Shown: piece after piece, positions 56,500-64,000 of the stretch
Layout: the number at the start of each line of letters is the position of its first letter
Position numbering within the stretch: the stretch's first letter is position 1
DNA from: Pseudomonadota bacterium
GTDB taxonomy: Bacteria > Pseudomonadota > Gammaproteobacteria > Burkholderiales > Burkholderiaceae_C
Direction of reading: 5' to 3'
Assembly (NCBI GenBank): GCA_018241265.1
Contig: JAFEEF010000021.1
Location: 1,909-65,908 of the forward strand
DNA length: 64,000 nucleotides
Notes under the pieces: generated by a model
Database searches by the model: none
The model's input: the letters and a program-made list of their open reading frames with translations, nothing else
What the model was told of the DNA's origin: nothing
Position numbers and translations under genes: made by a program

Positions 56500-57648
56500 A
56501 TGAAGTCATTCCATCGCCTGGCCGCCGCAGCGCTCGTCGCGGCACTCGCCTCGGCCCCTGCGCTGGCGCAGATCAAGATCGGCGTCACCTTGTCGACCAC
56601 CGGCCCGGCCGGCTCGCTCGGCATCCCCGAGAAGAACACCATCGCGCTGCTGCCGAAGACGATCGCCGGCAAGTCGGTCGAGTACATCGTGCTCGACGAC
56701 GCCAGCGACTCGAGCGCCGCGGTCGTCAACACGCGCCGCCTGACGTCGGAGGACAAGGTCGACGCGATCATCGGCTCGACCACGACGCCGAACTCGCTGG
56801 CGATGACCGACGTGGTCGCCGAGACCGGCACGCCGACGATCTCGCTCGCGTCGTCGGCGCGCATCATCGAGCCGGTCGATGCGAAGAAGGCCTGGGTCTT
56901 CAAGACGCCGCAGACCGACACGATGATGGTGCTCGCGATCCTCGAGCATGCGGCCGCGCACGGCATCAAGACGATGGGCTACATCGGCTTCAACGACGCG
57001 CTCGGCGAAGCCTTCTATGCCGAGTTCGAGAAGTTCGCCTCGGTGCGCGGCATCAGGATCGTCGCGAGCGAGCGCTATGCGCCGCGTGACACCAGCGTCA
57101 CCGCGCAGGTGCTCAAGCTGACGGCGGCGCAGCCCGACATGGTCGTGATCGGCGCGTCCGGCACGCCCGCGGTGCTGCCTGCCAGGGCGCTCGTCGAGCG
57201 CGGCTACAAGGGCAAGGTCTACTTCAACCACGGCGTCGCGAACAACGACTTCCTGCGCGTCGGCGGCAAGGACGTCGACGGCGGCTACCTACCGACCAGC
57301 CCGGTGATCGTCGCCGCGGCGCTGCCGGCCGACCATCCGGCCAGGGCGCAGGCGCTCGACTACGTGAAGCGCTACGAAGCGGCCTACGGCAAGGGCAGCG
57401 TGTCGGCGTTCGGCGCCTACACCTGGGATGCCGGGCTGCTGCTGCAGCATGCGATCCCGATCGCGCTGAAGACCGCGCAGCCGGGCACGCGCGAGTTCCG
57501 CGCCGCGCTGCGCGATGCGATCGAAGGCACGCACGACCTGCCGGTCTCGAACGGCGTGACCAGCATGTCGAAGAAGGACCACCTCGGGCTCGACCAGCGC
57601 GCGCGGGTGATCGTGAGGATCGTGGGCGGCGGTTGGCGCCTGGACTAG
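56500..57648 (+). CDS. Branched-chain-type ABC transporter substrate-binding protein
   Basis: 382 residues. The signal peptide LAAAALVAALASAPALAQ is followed by IKIGVTLSTTGPAGSLGIPE, the LivJ-type (Peripla_BP_6) start, then TPTISLASSARIIEP and YIGFNDALGEAFYAEFEKFA. It binds an amino acid, aromatic acid or similar in the periplasm. GGAG precedes the ATG at 56500. No permease or ATPase gene follows. It directly follows the P450 gene on the same strand, so its ligand may be the P450 substrate or product. A GGCGGC/GCCGCC stem spans its stop codon. Confidence 0.9.
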   Translation: MKSFHRLAAAALVAALASAPALAQIKIGVTLSTTGPAGSLGIPEKNTIALLPKTIAGKSVEYIVLDDASDSSAAVVNTRRLTSEDKVDAIIGSTTTPNSLAMTDVVAETGTPTISLASSARIIEPVDAKKAWVFKTPQTDTMMVLAILEHAAAHGIKTMGYIGFNDALGEAFYAEFEKFASVRGIRIVASERYAPRDTSVTAQVLKLTAAQPDMVVIGASGTPAVLPARALVERGYKGKVYFNHGVANNDFLRVGGKDVDGGYLPTSPVIVAAALPADHPARAQALDYVKRYEAAYGKGSVSAFGAYTWDAGLLLQHAIPIALKTAQPGTREFRAALRDAIEGTHDLPVSNGVTSMSKKDHLGLDQRARVIVRIVGGGWRLD

Positions 57649-57675
57649 GTCTGCCGCCGTACAACGGCCCCGATC

Positions 57676-58857
57676 TCAGGATCGACACATCAGCGTGATC
57701 GTCAACGTGTTGGGGTCCGACTCGTCTCCCACAGGGCGGAAACGCGCCCGGCCGGAGCCGTCGCTAAGATTGAACTCCGCGCCATTTTGCTCGTCCGAGC
57801 GGGCTCCCCATTCGAGGTTGCCGTCCTCCGACCTTGCATAGAAGTAAGCACCGGCGGCACCAATCGTCAGCGGCGTGTCTTGCAAGCTCAGCCTCGATCG
57901 CTCCTTGCCTGCGAATAGCCAACGACCCACACTCCACTCCTTGTCCGCTGCATTCTTGTACGCCACATACAACGTCAGCGGCACGTCGCACTCGTTCTTC
58001 ACGAGGACAGGCTTGCCTGGGGGCAGGCTCCGAACGGGTGGCTGGGTGCTCGGTGGTGGAGGGGCCGGTACATTGCTCCCGGACGTCGGCGCGTTCGACG
58101 CCATGCCGGGGGTATCGCGCTCTTGCAGTGACCGCCCGATACCGACCACCACGACGGCGAACCCGATGAGCAGTCCCGCGACGATGATGGCCGCGAACAA
58201 GATCAAGGCCATGCGTCTACGGGCGGACTTGTCGTATGTCAATTTGAGCGTGTCGTCGTCGATCGCTCGCAATTCCTTCTTCTTGTCTTCGACGATGGCC
58301 GTAGCGCTGCTTCCTATCAGAGCGAGGGCTACTAGGCCGCTGATGCTCGGGTGGCTGTCGAGCAGGGACTTGAACCAGTCCATCAGCGACAAGAGGCCAA
58401 GTAACAGGCAGACCGACACGATGGCACCGACCACCGCGATCGGCCAATGCCCTCTGACGATATAGTTCACATACTCCTCGCGGGAACGAGCGCTGAGCCG
58501 ATTCGCTTCACGTCCCGTGTCGCGTGGCGGCATGGCATACACGCGGGCCTGCTCGGCTTCGTCTTGCGCCCTGGCCTGATCCCTGGACGCCTTGGCTTGC
58601 GCCTTCGCTCGTGATTTGGCCTGCTCCCTATCGTTTTCGGCGCGGATCCACTCGTCGTGCTCTTGCCGCGCTACCGGATCCGAGAGGACGGCGTAAGCGT
58701 CGTTGACCAGTTTCATGATTCGCTCGGCCTCTGCACGCCGTTCCGGCGGCTGCCGATCCGGATGCCATTTCTGCGAGAGGTACTTGTAGGCGCCCTTGAT
58801 GACCTCCTGGCTGGCGTTCTGAGCGACCTGCAGGTTGTCATAGTGCGAATGAACCAT
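57676..58857 (-). CDS. Membrane-anchored J-domain protein with DUF1036-like C-terminal domain
   Basis: 393 residues. The J domain occupies residues 5-70 with HPD at 32-34 (YLSQKWHPDRQPPERRAEAE). A charged, probably coiled-coil stretch (QAKSRAKAQAKASRDQARAQ) and then three hydrophobic segments follow (IAVVGAIVSVCLLLGLLSLM; ISGLVALALIGSSATAI; LILFAAIIVAGLLIGFAVVV). After a Pro-rich linker the last 110 residues (NECDVPLTLYVAYKNAADKE; WSVGRWLFAGKERSRLSL) resemble DUF1036, a domain of unknown function. The J domain should recruit DnaK to the membrane. Base composition is visibly more A/T-rich than that of surrounding genes. Confidence 0.82.
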   Translation of the reverse strand: MVHSHYDNLQVAQNASQEVIKGAYKYLSQKWHPDRQPPERRAEAERIMKLVNDAYAVLSDPVARQEHDEWIRAENDREQAKSRAKAQAKASRDQARAQDEAEQARVYAMPPRDTGREANRLSARSREEYVNYIVRGHWPIAVVGAIVSVCLLLGLLSLMDWFKSLLDSHPSISGLVALALIGSSATAIVEDKKKELRAIDDDTLKLTYDKSARRRMALILFAAIIVAGLLIGFAVVVVGIGRSLQERDTPGMASNAPTSGSNVPAPPPPSTQPPVRSLPPGKPVLVKNECDVPLTLYVAYKNAADKEWSVGRWLFAGKERSRLSLQDTPLTIGAAGAYFYARSEDGNLEWGARSDEQNGAEFNLSDGSGRARFRPVGDESDPNTLTITLMCRS

Positions 58858-58872
58858 GAGGCCCTCACGCCG

Positions 58873-59379
58873 TCAGAACATCTGTCCCGGACGCGTCGGC
58901 TGGCATTGATATCTGATGCTTCCGAGGTCCGCGATCCCGGTGATGCGGTCGATGCGGTAGATGTAGACTTGGTGCTTGTCCTGGCTGTACGAGTAGTCGT
59001 CGCCGCCGCAAGGCTCGATGGCTTCCAAGTCGCTTCTGAATTCGATCCGTGTCTTCGTTGCGGTCACATGCTGACTCACGCGAACGTCACACTTCTTCGA
59101 CTTGACCTCGGCACCGTCGGCATATAGCGTTGCCGTGATCGCGGCCCGTTGAACAAACGTGTTGTTGTCCACGTACCATCCCGACGCCTCGTCCTCGCCC
59201 CAGTGGACCGAACGTTCGGCGAGGTCGATGGTCAGCAAGGCTGGCATGATCTGCTCCACCGACCCGGTCGATGAGAGATTGGCAATCGCATCGCAGCGAA
59301 GGTGGATCGGTTGCGCTACAGCGGCGTGAGCAGCAGCGACCAACACGCCCGCGATGACGACATTTACCTTGCCGATCAC
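58873..59379 (-). CDS. Exported protein of unknown function
   Basis: 168 residues. A signal peptide (VNVVIAGVLVAAAHAAVAQ) leads to a mature part with four cysteines (HLRCDA; KKCDVRV; EPCGGDD; YQCQPTRP) and predicted beta strands (LTIDLAERSVHWGEDEASGW; SYSQDKHQVYIYRIDRI). No family recognised. It ends 15 bases before the J-domain gene on the same strand, so the two are probably one transcript. Codon use matches that gene, not the window average. Confidence 0.72.
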   Translation of the reverse strand: MIGKVNVVIAGVLVAAAHAAVAQPIHLRCDAIANLSSTGSVEQIMPALLTIDLAERSVHWGEDEASGWYVDNNTFVQRAAITATLYADGAEVKSKKCDVRVSQHVTATKTRIEFRSDLEAIEPCGGDDYSYSQDKHQVYIYRIDRITGIADLGSIRYQCQPTRPGQMF

Positions 59380-59483
59380 GGATAGATTCCTCCGGGTGGC
59401 GAAGTATGGGGCCAGAACGCGCGCGCGGCAGACTTGGTCGGCTACTCCAAGTTAGGACGCCCGAACCGGTGCTTCGCGCCTTG

Positions 59484-59891
59484 CTAGCGACGCCTGCTTC
59501 GAAACCATGCGTTCGATAAGGGAGTAAACAGATATACCAGCGCTGCGGCTTGTAGAACAGTTTGCGCAATCATGACCGCGAGCGCGGAGGCTCCTTGCTG
59601 GAGCAGGAGTTGCCGAATGGAAAGCATGGCCGGCAACCCGAGAATGAACAGGACAAGTAATACCCACCTCGCCCAACCTCGCTGAGACCATATTGCGTAG
59701 ATCAGTGCGCCGATGGCAGCGACGACGAGGGCGCCAATGTACAGGGGGTCAGGAAGTGGCGACACCAATGACCGAATCACTCCGATTGCGAGCGATGCCG
59801 CGGCAAGGGATACGCCAATGACGACACCTTTGGGCCGCTCGAAGGAAAGCCGAGTCGTAACGGGCGCATGAGAGTCTTGGCTCGTCTCCAT
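59484..59891 (-). CDS. Four-helix membrane protein of unknown function
   Basis: 135 residues with four hydrophobic segments: VVIGVSLAAASLAIGVIRSL, LYIGALVVAAIGALIYAIW, WVLLVLFILGLPAMLSI and LAVMIAQTVLQAAALVYLF. A short basic C-terminus (SNAWFRSRRR) is cytoplasmic by the positive-inside rule. It looks like a generic small inner-membrane protein. It is upstream of the exported-protein gene with a 104-base gap and shares the lower G/C content of this patch. Confidence 0.72.
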   Translation of the reverse strand: METSQDSHAPVTTRLSFERPKGVVIGVSLAAASLAIGVIRSLVSPLPDPLYIGALVVAAIGALIYAIWSQRGWARWVLLVLFILGLPAMLSIRQLLLQQGASALAVMIAQTVLQAAALVYLFTPLSNAWFRSRRR

Positions 59892-60045
59892 GTGATTTCG
59901 GCGCCTAACTTTGAATTGGGCGACTGATCGTACTCCCTCCCACTCGCCCGACACAACCTGATGTTTGCCGCCCAGTCGCTGCGCGCAACGGGCGGACCGC
60001 GCGGTCGCATCACGTCTTCGGCCGCCGGTGTTGCGGCGTTCCGCG

Positions 60046-60492
60046 TCAGCGGATCACCACCTGACCACGGATCTCGCCGCCCTTGTTCTGCGCGGTGTGC
60101 ACGTTGACGTACCACTTGCCGGCCAACAGGTCCGCAGCCTGCTCGGGCGTGATGGTCGCCTCGCCGACGATCGGGCTCGTGACCGGCGGGCCGAACTGCA
60201 CGACGACGCCGGCGTTGCTGCCCGCCATCGCCGGCCCGTGGAAGTGCGCAGCCATGGCCGGGCCGGTCAGGCCCTCGTACGTCACGTTCCATTTCAAGAG
60301 GCGCGTGTCCTTGTTGAACGTGCCTTCCATCGTGCCCTTGCCCTTGCTGTCGTTCGGCGGCACCTCGGCCGCGGCGTACAGCGTCGCGCCGATCTTCACG
60401 GTGTTGCCCGGCATCATCGACGAGCAGGCGCCGAGCGCGACCAGCGAGCCGGCGAGTGCAGCACCGAGCATGATTCTTCTTGCGGTGTTCAT
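60046..60492 (-). CDS. CHRD-domain lipoprotein
   Basis: 148 residues. The lipobox LGACSS follows a hydrophobic signal. The domain reads LYAAAEVPPNDSKGKGTMEG, LKWNVTYEGLTGPAMAAHFH and GKWYVNVHTAQNKGGEIRGQ, the CHRD pattern (chordin-like) with the conserved H-x-H and the G-E-I-R-G-Q end. CHRD proteins are secreted or surface proteins of poorly known function, some affecting metal or surface adhesion. The ATG at 60492 has AGGAG upstream. No operon partner. Confidence 0.9.
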   Translation of the reverse strand: MNTARRIMLGAALAGSLVALGACSSMMPGNTVKIGATLYAAAEVPPNDSKGKGTMEGTFNKDTRLLKWNVTYEGLTGPAMAAHFHGPAMAGSNAGVVVQFGPPVTSPIVGEATITPEQAADLLAGKWYVNVHTAQNKGGEIRGQVVIR

Positions 60493-60586
60493 GGTTCGAC
60501 TCCTAGGGATGGGGAGTCGATGTTATGGCATCGAGTGGATGCCGGTGATGTCAGGGTCAGTCGCCGGCAATCCGTGTTGCCGTCGA

Positions 60587-61339
60587 TCAATACGTCGCCC
60601 GCCCGCCCGACAGATCGAACACCGCTCCGGTGCTGAACGAGCATTCCTCCGAGCACAGCCACGCGATCATCGCGGCGGCCTCGCCGACCTGCAGGAAGCG
60701 GCCCATCGGGATCTTGCTCAGCATGAAGTCGATGTGCTGCTGCGTCATCGAATCGAAGATCGCCGTCTTCGCGGCCGCCGGCGTCACGGCGTTGACGAGC
60801 ACGCCGCGCGTCGCCAGCTCCTTCGCGAGCGACTTGGTGAGCGCGATCAAGCCGGCTTTCGACGCGCTGTAGTGCGATGCGTTCGGATTGCCTTCCTTGG
60901 CGGCGATCGACGCGATGTTGACGATGCGGCCATAGCCCTGGCGCAGCATCGCCGGTACGACCTCGCGGCAGGTCAGGAAGGGCGCGACGAGGTTGACCTC
61001 GACCACGCGTCGCCAGACCTCGGGCGCGAGCTCCCACGTCGTCCCGTTGCCGCCGGTGATGCCGGCGTTGTTGACGAGGATGTCGATGCGGCCGTGCGCG
61101 CGCAGCGCGTCGGCGGTGGCGCGCGCGACGTCGGCCTCGCTGGTCAGCTCCACGAGCCCGGTGCCGACGCTGCCCAGTCCCGACAGCCAGCCCTGCGCCA
61201 TGCCGAGGCGATCTTCGTCGATGTCCCACAGCACGACCTTCGCGCCCGAGCGCAGGAAACGCTCGGCGACCGACGCGCCTATGCCCTGCGCGCCGCCGGT
61301 GACGATGGCGACGCGATCCTTCAGGTCGATCTGATTCAT
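60587..61339 (-). CDS. Short-chain dehydrogenase/reductase (SDR)
   Basis: 250 residues. The Rossmann motif is IVTGGAQGIGASVAERFL, then NNAGITGGNG; the catalytic Ser lies in NIASIAAKEG and Tyr-x3-Lys in HYSASKAGLI. It has classical FabG-like architecture, so it oxidises or reduces an alcohol/ketone with NAD(P). Its start overlaps the stop of the DenD-like gene by ATGA. It is last in the chain, so it likely acts in the same four-carbon acid pathway, though the known erythronate/threonate routes do not include an SDR at this point. Confidence 0.9.
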   Translation of the reverse strand: MNQIDLKDRVAIVTGGAQGIGASVAERFLRSGAKVVLWDIDEDRLGMAQGWLSGLGSVGTGLVELTSEADVARATADALRAHGRIDILVNNAGITGGNGTTWELAPEVWRRVVEVNLVAPFLTCREVVPAMLRQGYGRIVNIASIAAKEGNPNASHYSASKAGLIALTKSLAKELATRGVLVNAVTPAAAKTAIFDSMTQQHIDFMLSKIPMGRFLQVGEAAAMIAWLCSEECSFSTGAVFDLSGGRATY

Positions 61340-62355
61340 CGCTTCAGGCCCTTCAGCGTCTCGCGCGCATCGGGCAGCGCGGCGCAATCGTCGATGTACT
61401 GGCGCACGATGTCGGCGAAGCGCTCGTGCGGCGCGAGGCCGAGCTTCGCGGCGCGTGCCGCGGTCGCGCCGCGCGGCCAGTTCGCGACGATGCCGGCGAT
61501 GCGCTCGTCGCGCTCGAAGCGCACGCGCGCGCGCACCTCCGGGCCGGCGACTTCCTCGAGCGCCGCCAGCATGTCGGCGACGCGCACGTTGAGCGCCGGC
61601 AGGTTCAGCGCCAGGCGTCCGCCGAACGCCTCGCGGCCGGCTTCGTAGACGGCGATCAGGCCATCGATCGTGCGCGCCGGCGACGACACCGGATGCGACA
61701 CGTCCGGCGACACCGGGCAGATCGATTCGACGCCGGCGAGCGGCTCGCGGATGATGCCGCTGAAGAACGACGACGCGGCACCGTTCGGCCGGCCCGGGCG
61801 CACCGTCACCGTCATCAGGCGCGCCGCACGGCCGTCGATGTAGCCCTTGCGCGTGTAGTCGGCCACGAGGTGTTCGCAGATCAGCTTCTGTGCGCCGTAC
61901 GAGGTCTGCGGCGCCGGCAGCGTGTCGTCCGCGACGACGTCCGGCAGGGGCCGCGCCGGGTCGGGGCCGAACACCGCGACCGAGCTCGAGAACACCACGC
62001 GCGGCACCTTGCCGCCGGCCGCGACCTGGGCGCGCAGCGCGTCGAGCAGCGCGCGCGTGCTGTCGAGGTTGGAGCGCATGCCGAGATCGAAGTCGAGCTC
62101 GCACTCGCCCGATACGGCCGACGCGAGATGGAAGACGCCGTCGAACGGCTCGGTCTTCAGCGCGTCGGTCTGCGTCAGCAGCGGTCCGGTGCGCGCCTCG
62201 ACGCGCGCATCGGCCGTGAGATCGGGCGGCGGCGGCGCGATGTCGGTCAGCACCATGCGGTCGATGCGCTCGCCCGCGAGCGTGGCGCGCGCCAGCAGCG
62301 TACGCGCCAGGCGCGCGCCGAGAAAGCCGCCGCCGCCGGTGATCAGGAGCTTCAT
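61336..62355 (-). CDS. denD: NAD-dependent epimerase/dehydratase, D-erythronate dehydrogenase-like (DenD)
   Basis: 339 residues, extended SDR. LLITGGGGFLGARLARTLL is the nucleotide-binding start, SSSVAVFG contains the Ser, and TSYGAQKLICEHLVADYTRK the YxxxK pair. Next to an LtnD-like dehydrogenase this matches the DenD family that oxidises D-erythronate to 2-oxo-tetronate. The start at 62355 overlaps the LtnD-like stop by ATGA. The next enzymes of the pathway (OtnK, OtnC, OtnI) are not in the window and could be beyond the right edge. A substrate other than erythronate cannot be excluded. Confidence 0.8.
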   Translation of the reverse strand: MKLLITGGGGFLGARLARTLLARATLAGERIDRMVLTDIAPPPPDLTADARVEARTGPLLTQTDALKTEPFDGVFHLASAVSGECELDFDLGMRSNLDSTRALLDALRAQVAAGGKVPRVVFSSSVAVFGPDPARPLPDVVADDTLPAPQTSYGAQKLICEHLVADYTRKGYIDGRAARLMTVTVRPGRPNGAASSFFSGIIREPLAGVESICPVSPDVSHPVSSPARTIDGLIAVYEAGREAFGGRLALNLPALNVRVADMLAALEEVAGPEVRARVRFERDERIAGIVANWPRGATAARAAKLGLAPHERFADIVRQYIDDCAALPDARETLKGLKR

Positions 62356-63281
62356 GATGGTTCCTTCGAAGAGGAGGCCGGTTGGGGCAGGTCGATGCCG
62401 GCCAGGTCCGCATAGAACTTGACGACCGCCGCGTCGTCCTCGCCGCCCCGGCCCGCCGCGGCGCTCGCCAGATACAGCTGGTGCGCGGCTGCGGCAAGCG
62501 GCAGCGGGAACGCGAGCCTGCGCGCCGCGTCGAGCACGATGCCGAGGTCCTTGACGAAGATGTCGACGCTCGACAGCGGCCGGTAGTCGCCGGCCAGGAT
62601 GTGCGGCACGCGGTTCTCGAACATCCAGCTCATGCCGGCCGAATGGCAGATCACGTCGTAGAGCGTCTGCGGATCGGCGCCGGCGCGCATGCCGAGCGCC
62701 ATCGCCTCGCAGGCCGCGGCGATGTGCACGCCGGCGAGGTGCTGGTTGACCATCTTCACGGTCGAGCCGATGCCGGCCCGGTCGCCGAGCCGATAGACCT
62801 TGCCGGCGATCGCGTCGAGCAGCGAGCCGGCCGCCGCGAAGGCTTCGGGCTTGCCCGAGGCCATCACGGTCATCGCCCCGGCCGCCGCCTTGGCCGCGCC
62901 GCCCGACACCGGCGCGTCGATCAGCCGAATGCCGCGCTCGGCCAGGCGTGACTCCCACACCGGCGGCAGCGCCGGGTCGACGGTGGCCGATGCGATCACG
63001 ACGGCACCGGCCTTCAGCGTCGCGGCGAGGCCGTCCGGGCCGAACAGCACGTCCTCGGTCTGAGCGGCGGTCACGACGAGCACCAGCACCGCATCGCATT
63101 GCGCGCCGAGTTCGGCGAGCGTGGCCGCGGTGCGTCCGCCGTCGGCTGCGAAGCGTACGCGTGCCGACGTGCTGACGTCGAGCCCGACCACGTCGATGCC
63201 GCGGCGCAGCGCGCTGACCGCCGCGCCGTAGCCCATCGAGCCCAGGCCGATCACGCCGAGGACGCTTCCTTGCCGATTCAT
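62352..63281 (-). CDS. ltnD: L-threonate dehydrogenase-like beta-hydroxyacid dehydrogenase (LtnD)
   Basis: 309 residues, 3-hydroxyisobutyrate dehydrogenase superfamily. The NAD motif is LGVIGLGSMGYGAAVSAL, followed by LIDAPVSGGAAKAAAGAMTV. The catalytic Lys lies in IGSTVKMVNQHLAGVHIAAA. The length and this NQHLAGVH motif match the LtnD branch. It oxidises L-threonate (or a related C4 acid) at C2. The start at 63281 overlaps the regulator gene's stop by ATGA and its end overlaps the DenD-like start in the same way. Confidence 0.82.
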   Translation of the reverse strand: MNRQGSVLGVIGLGSMGYGAAVSALRRGIDVVGLDVSTSARVRFAADGGRTAATLAELGAQCDAVLVLVVTAAQTEDVLFGPDGLAATLKAGAVVIASATVDPALPPVWESRLAERGIRLIDAPVSGGAAKAAAGAMTVMASGKPEAFAAAGSLLDAIAGKVYRLGDRAGIGSTVKMVNQHLAGVHIAAACEAMALGMRAGADPQTLYDVICHSAGMSWMFENRVPHILAGDYRPLSSVDIFVKDLGIVLDAARRLAFPLPLAAAAHQLYLASAAAGRGGEDDAAVVKFYADLAGIDLPQPASSSKEPS

Positions 63282-64000
63282 TTGCGTGCCGCCGTGGGGT
63301 GGGTCGTGCGCCGCCGGCGGCTCGCGATGACGCCGCCTTCGACCAGCCGCTGCTCGCCGTGCGCGATGTGCTCGGTGGCGCGGCGGCGCGCCGCCGCGGC
63401 GTCGCCGGCGGCGATCGCATCGACCATCGCGCGGTGCTCGAGCCGCACCGCGTCCATGAAGTCGGGATGGCGCGCTTCGTTGGCGCGCGTGATGCGCATG
63501 CCTTCGCGCAGGTACTGCTCGAGAAAGCCGAGGAGCTGCGAGAACTGCGGGTTGCCGGTGCACTCGCCGATCGCGCGGTGGAACGCCAGGTCTTCGGCGA
63601 CGCCGTCGCGGCCGGCCGCGACCGCCTGATCGATCGCCTTCAATGCCCGCTTGAGCTCGGCGATCTGGACGCGCGTCGCGCGCTTGGCGGCCAGCGCCGC
63701 GATCTCGCCTTCGAGCACGCGCCGCACCTCGACGACGTGCACCACCGCCTGGACCGACTCGAGCACCGCCGGGTCGAAGATCAGCGGCTGCGCCGGCGGC
63801 TCGGCCGCCACATACACGCCCGAACCTTGGCGTGACGTGACGAGGTTGCGCGACTTCAATTGATGCACCGCCTCGCGCACCACGGTGCGCGACACGCCGT
63901 GCGCCTGCGCGAGCTGCTGCTCGGTGGGCAAGCGGTCGCCCGGCTTCAGCCGCCTGGACTCGATCTCGCGCGCGAGCAGCCGGGCGAGGCGGTCCGACAG
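63278..64000 (-). CDS. GntR/FadR-family regulator, N-terminus beyond the window
   Basis: 241 codons are visible; the frame is open through base 64000. The winged HTH reads LSDRLARLLAREIESRRLKP, then GDRLPTEQQLAQAHGVSRTV and VREAVHQLKSRNLV. The FCD effector domain follows, with VVEVRRVLEGEIAALAA, AFHRAIGECTGN and LEHRAMVDAI carrying the metal/carboxylate-binding His and Asp positions. It is the first gene in the ATGA-linked chain with ltnD, denD and the SDR, and would autoregulate the operon in response to a C4 sugar acid. Only the first few residues are missing. Confidence 0.9.
   Translation of the reverse strand: MSDRLARLLAREIESRRLKPGDRLPTEQQLAQAHGVSRTVVREAVHQLKSRNLVTSRQGSGVYVAAEPPAQPLIFDPAVLESVQAVVHVVEVRRVLEGEIAALAAKRATRVQIAELKRALKAIDQAVAAGRDGVAEDLAFHRAIGECTGNPQFSQLLGFLEQYLREGMRITRANEARHPDFMDAVRLEHRAMVDAIAAGDAAAARRRATEHIAHGEQRLVEGGVIASRRRRTTHPTAARK

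Overview
The window is uniformly GC-rich and gene-dense, and its core genes are those of a beta-proteobacterium. I infer order Burkholderiales, probably the Rubrivivax/Methylibium/Piscinibacter side, from the ribF-ileS-lspA block, the Bug-type TctC solute-binding protein, MurB, YajQ and ArgG. No rRNA, tRNA, IS element, phage gene or CRISPR array was seen.

Layout. 1-372 is the start of a secreted S53 (sedolisin-type) protease running off the left edge. 822-8709 is housekeeping: a DUF2007 zinc-ribbon protein, a quinone oxidoreductase with a GST-like protein, lspA, ileS, a frameshifted DinB-family gene, a VOC protein and ribF. 8771-18182 is all on the minus strand and is the most coherent metabolic module. 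Read in transcription order it is a PQQ alcohol dehydrogenase with the lanthanide-type Asp-x-Asp signature (XoxF-like), a small cytochrome c (XoxG-like), a periplasmic XoxJ-like binding protein, a 2Fe-2S/molybdopterin aldehyde oxidoreductase pair (IorA/IorB-like, Tat-exported), a TonB receptor and a GAF/Fis-type regulator. I read it as periplasmic alcohol-to-aldehyde-to-acid oxidation, possibly with its own metal-uptake receptor. The untranslated DNA between the IorB-like and receptor genes is highly structured.

18433-25977 holds an RsuA-like pseudouridine synthase, a GNAT acetyltransferase, a TPR-sulfotransferase, and a small cluster of VOC protein, Bug protein, exported protein, LacI regulator and MFS transporter. 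There a clear operator/promoter sits in front of the Bug gene. 26050-33199 is a complete RND efflux operon (adaptor, pump, outer-membrane lipoprotein) with a divergent TetR regulator, two matching operators, overlapping divergent promoters and a 31-codon leader ORF with a perfect Shine-Dalgarno sequence.

33416-44698 contains a secreted PQQ-like propeller protein, a GST, a lipoprotein esterase, a P1 peptidase, a paired acyl-CoA dehydrogenase operon opposite an MFS transporter with a palindrome between them, a retropepsin-like protease, yajQ and murB. 44708-50108 has an orphan hybrid histidine kinase next to a Tat-exported sulfite-oxidase-fold protein lacking cysteine in its mature part, then a second TonB receptor and a DUF2946-like protein. 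50147-57648 contains argG, an exonuclease, an acyl-CoA ligase, a P450 and a branched-chain-type solute-binding protein. 57676-59891 is a small, more A/T-rich patch with a membrane J-domain protein and two uncharacterised genes. The right edge (60587-64000) is a translationally coupled chain of GntR regulator, LtnD-like dehydrogenase, DenD-like epimerase and SDR, consistent with four-carbon sugar-acid catabolism.
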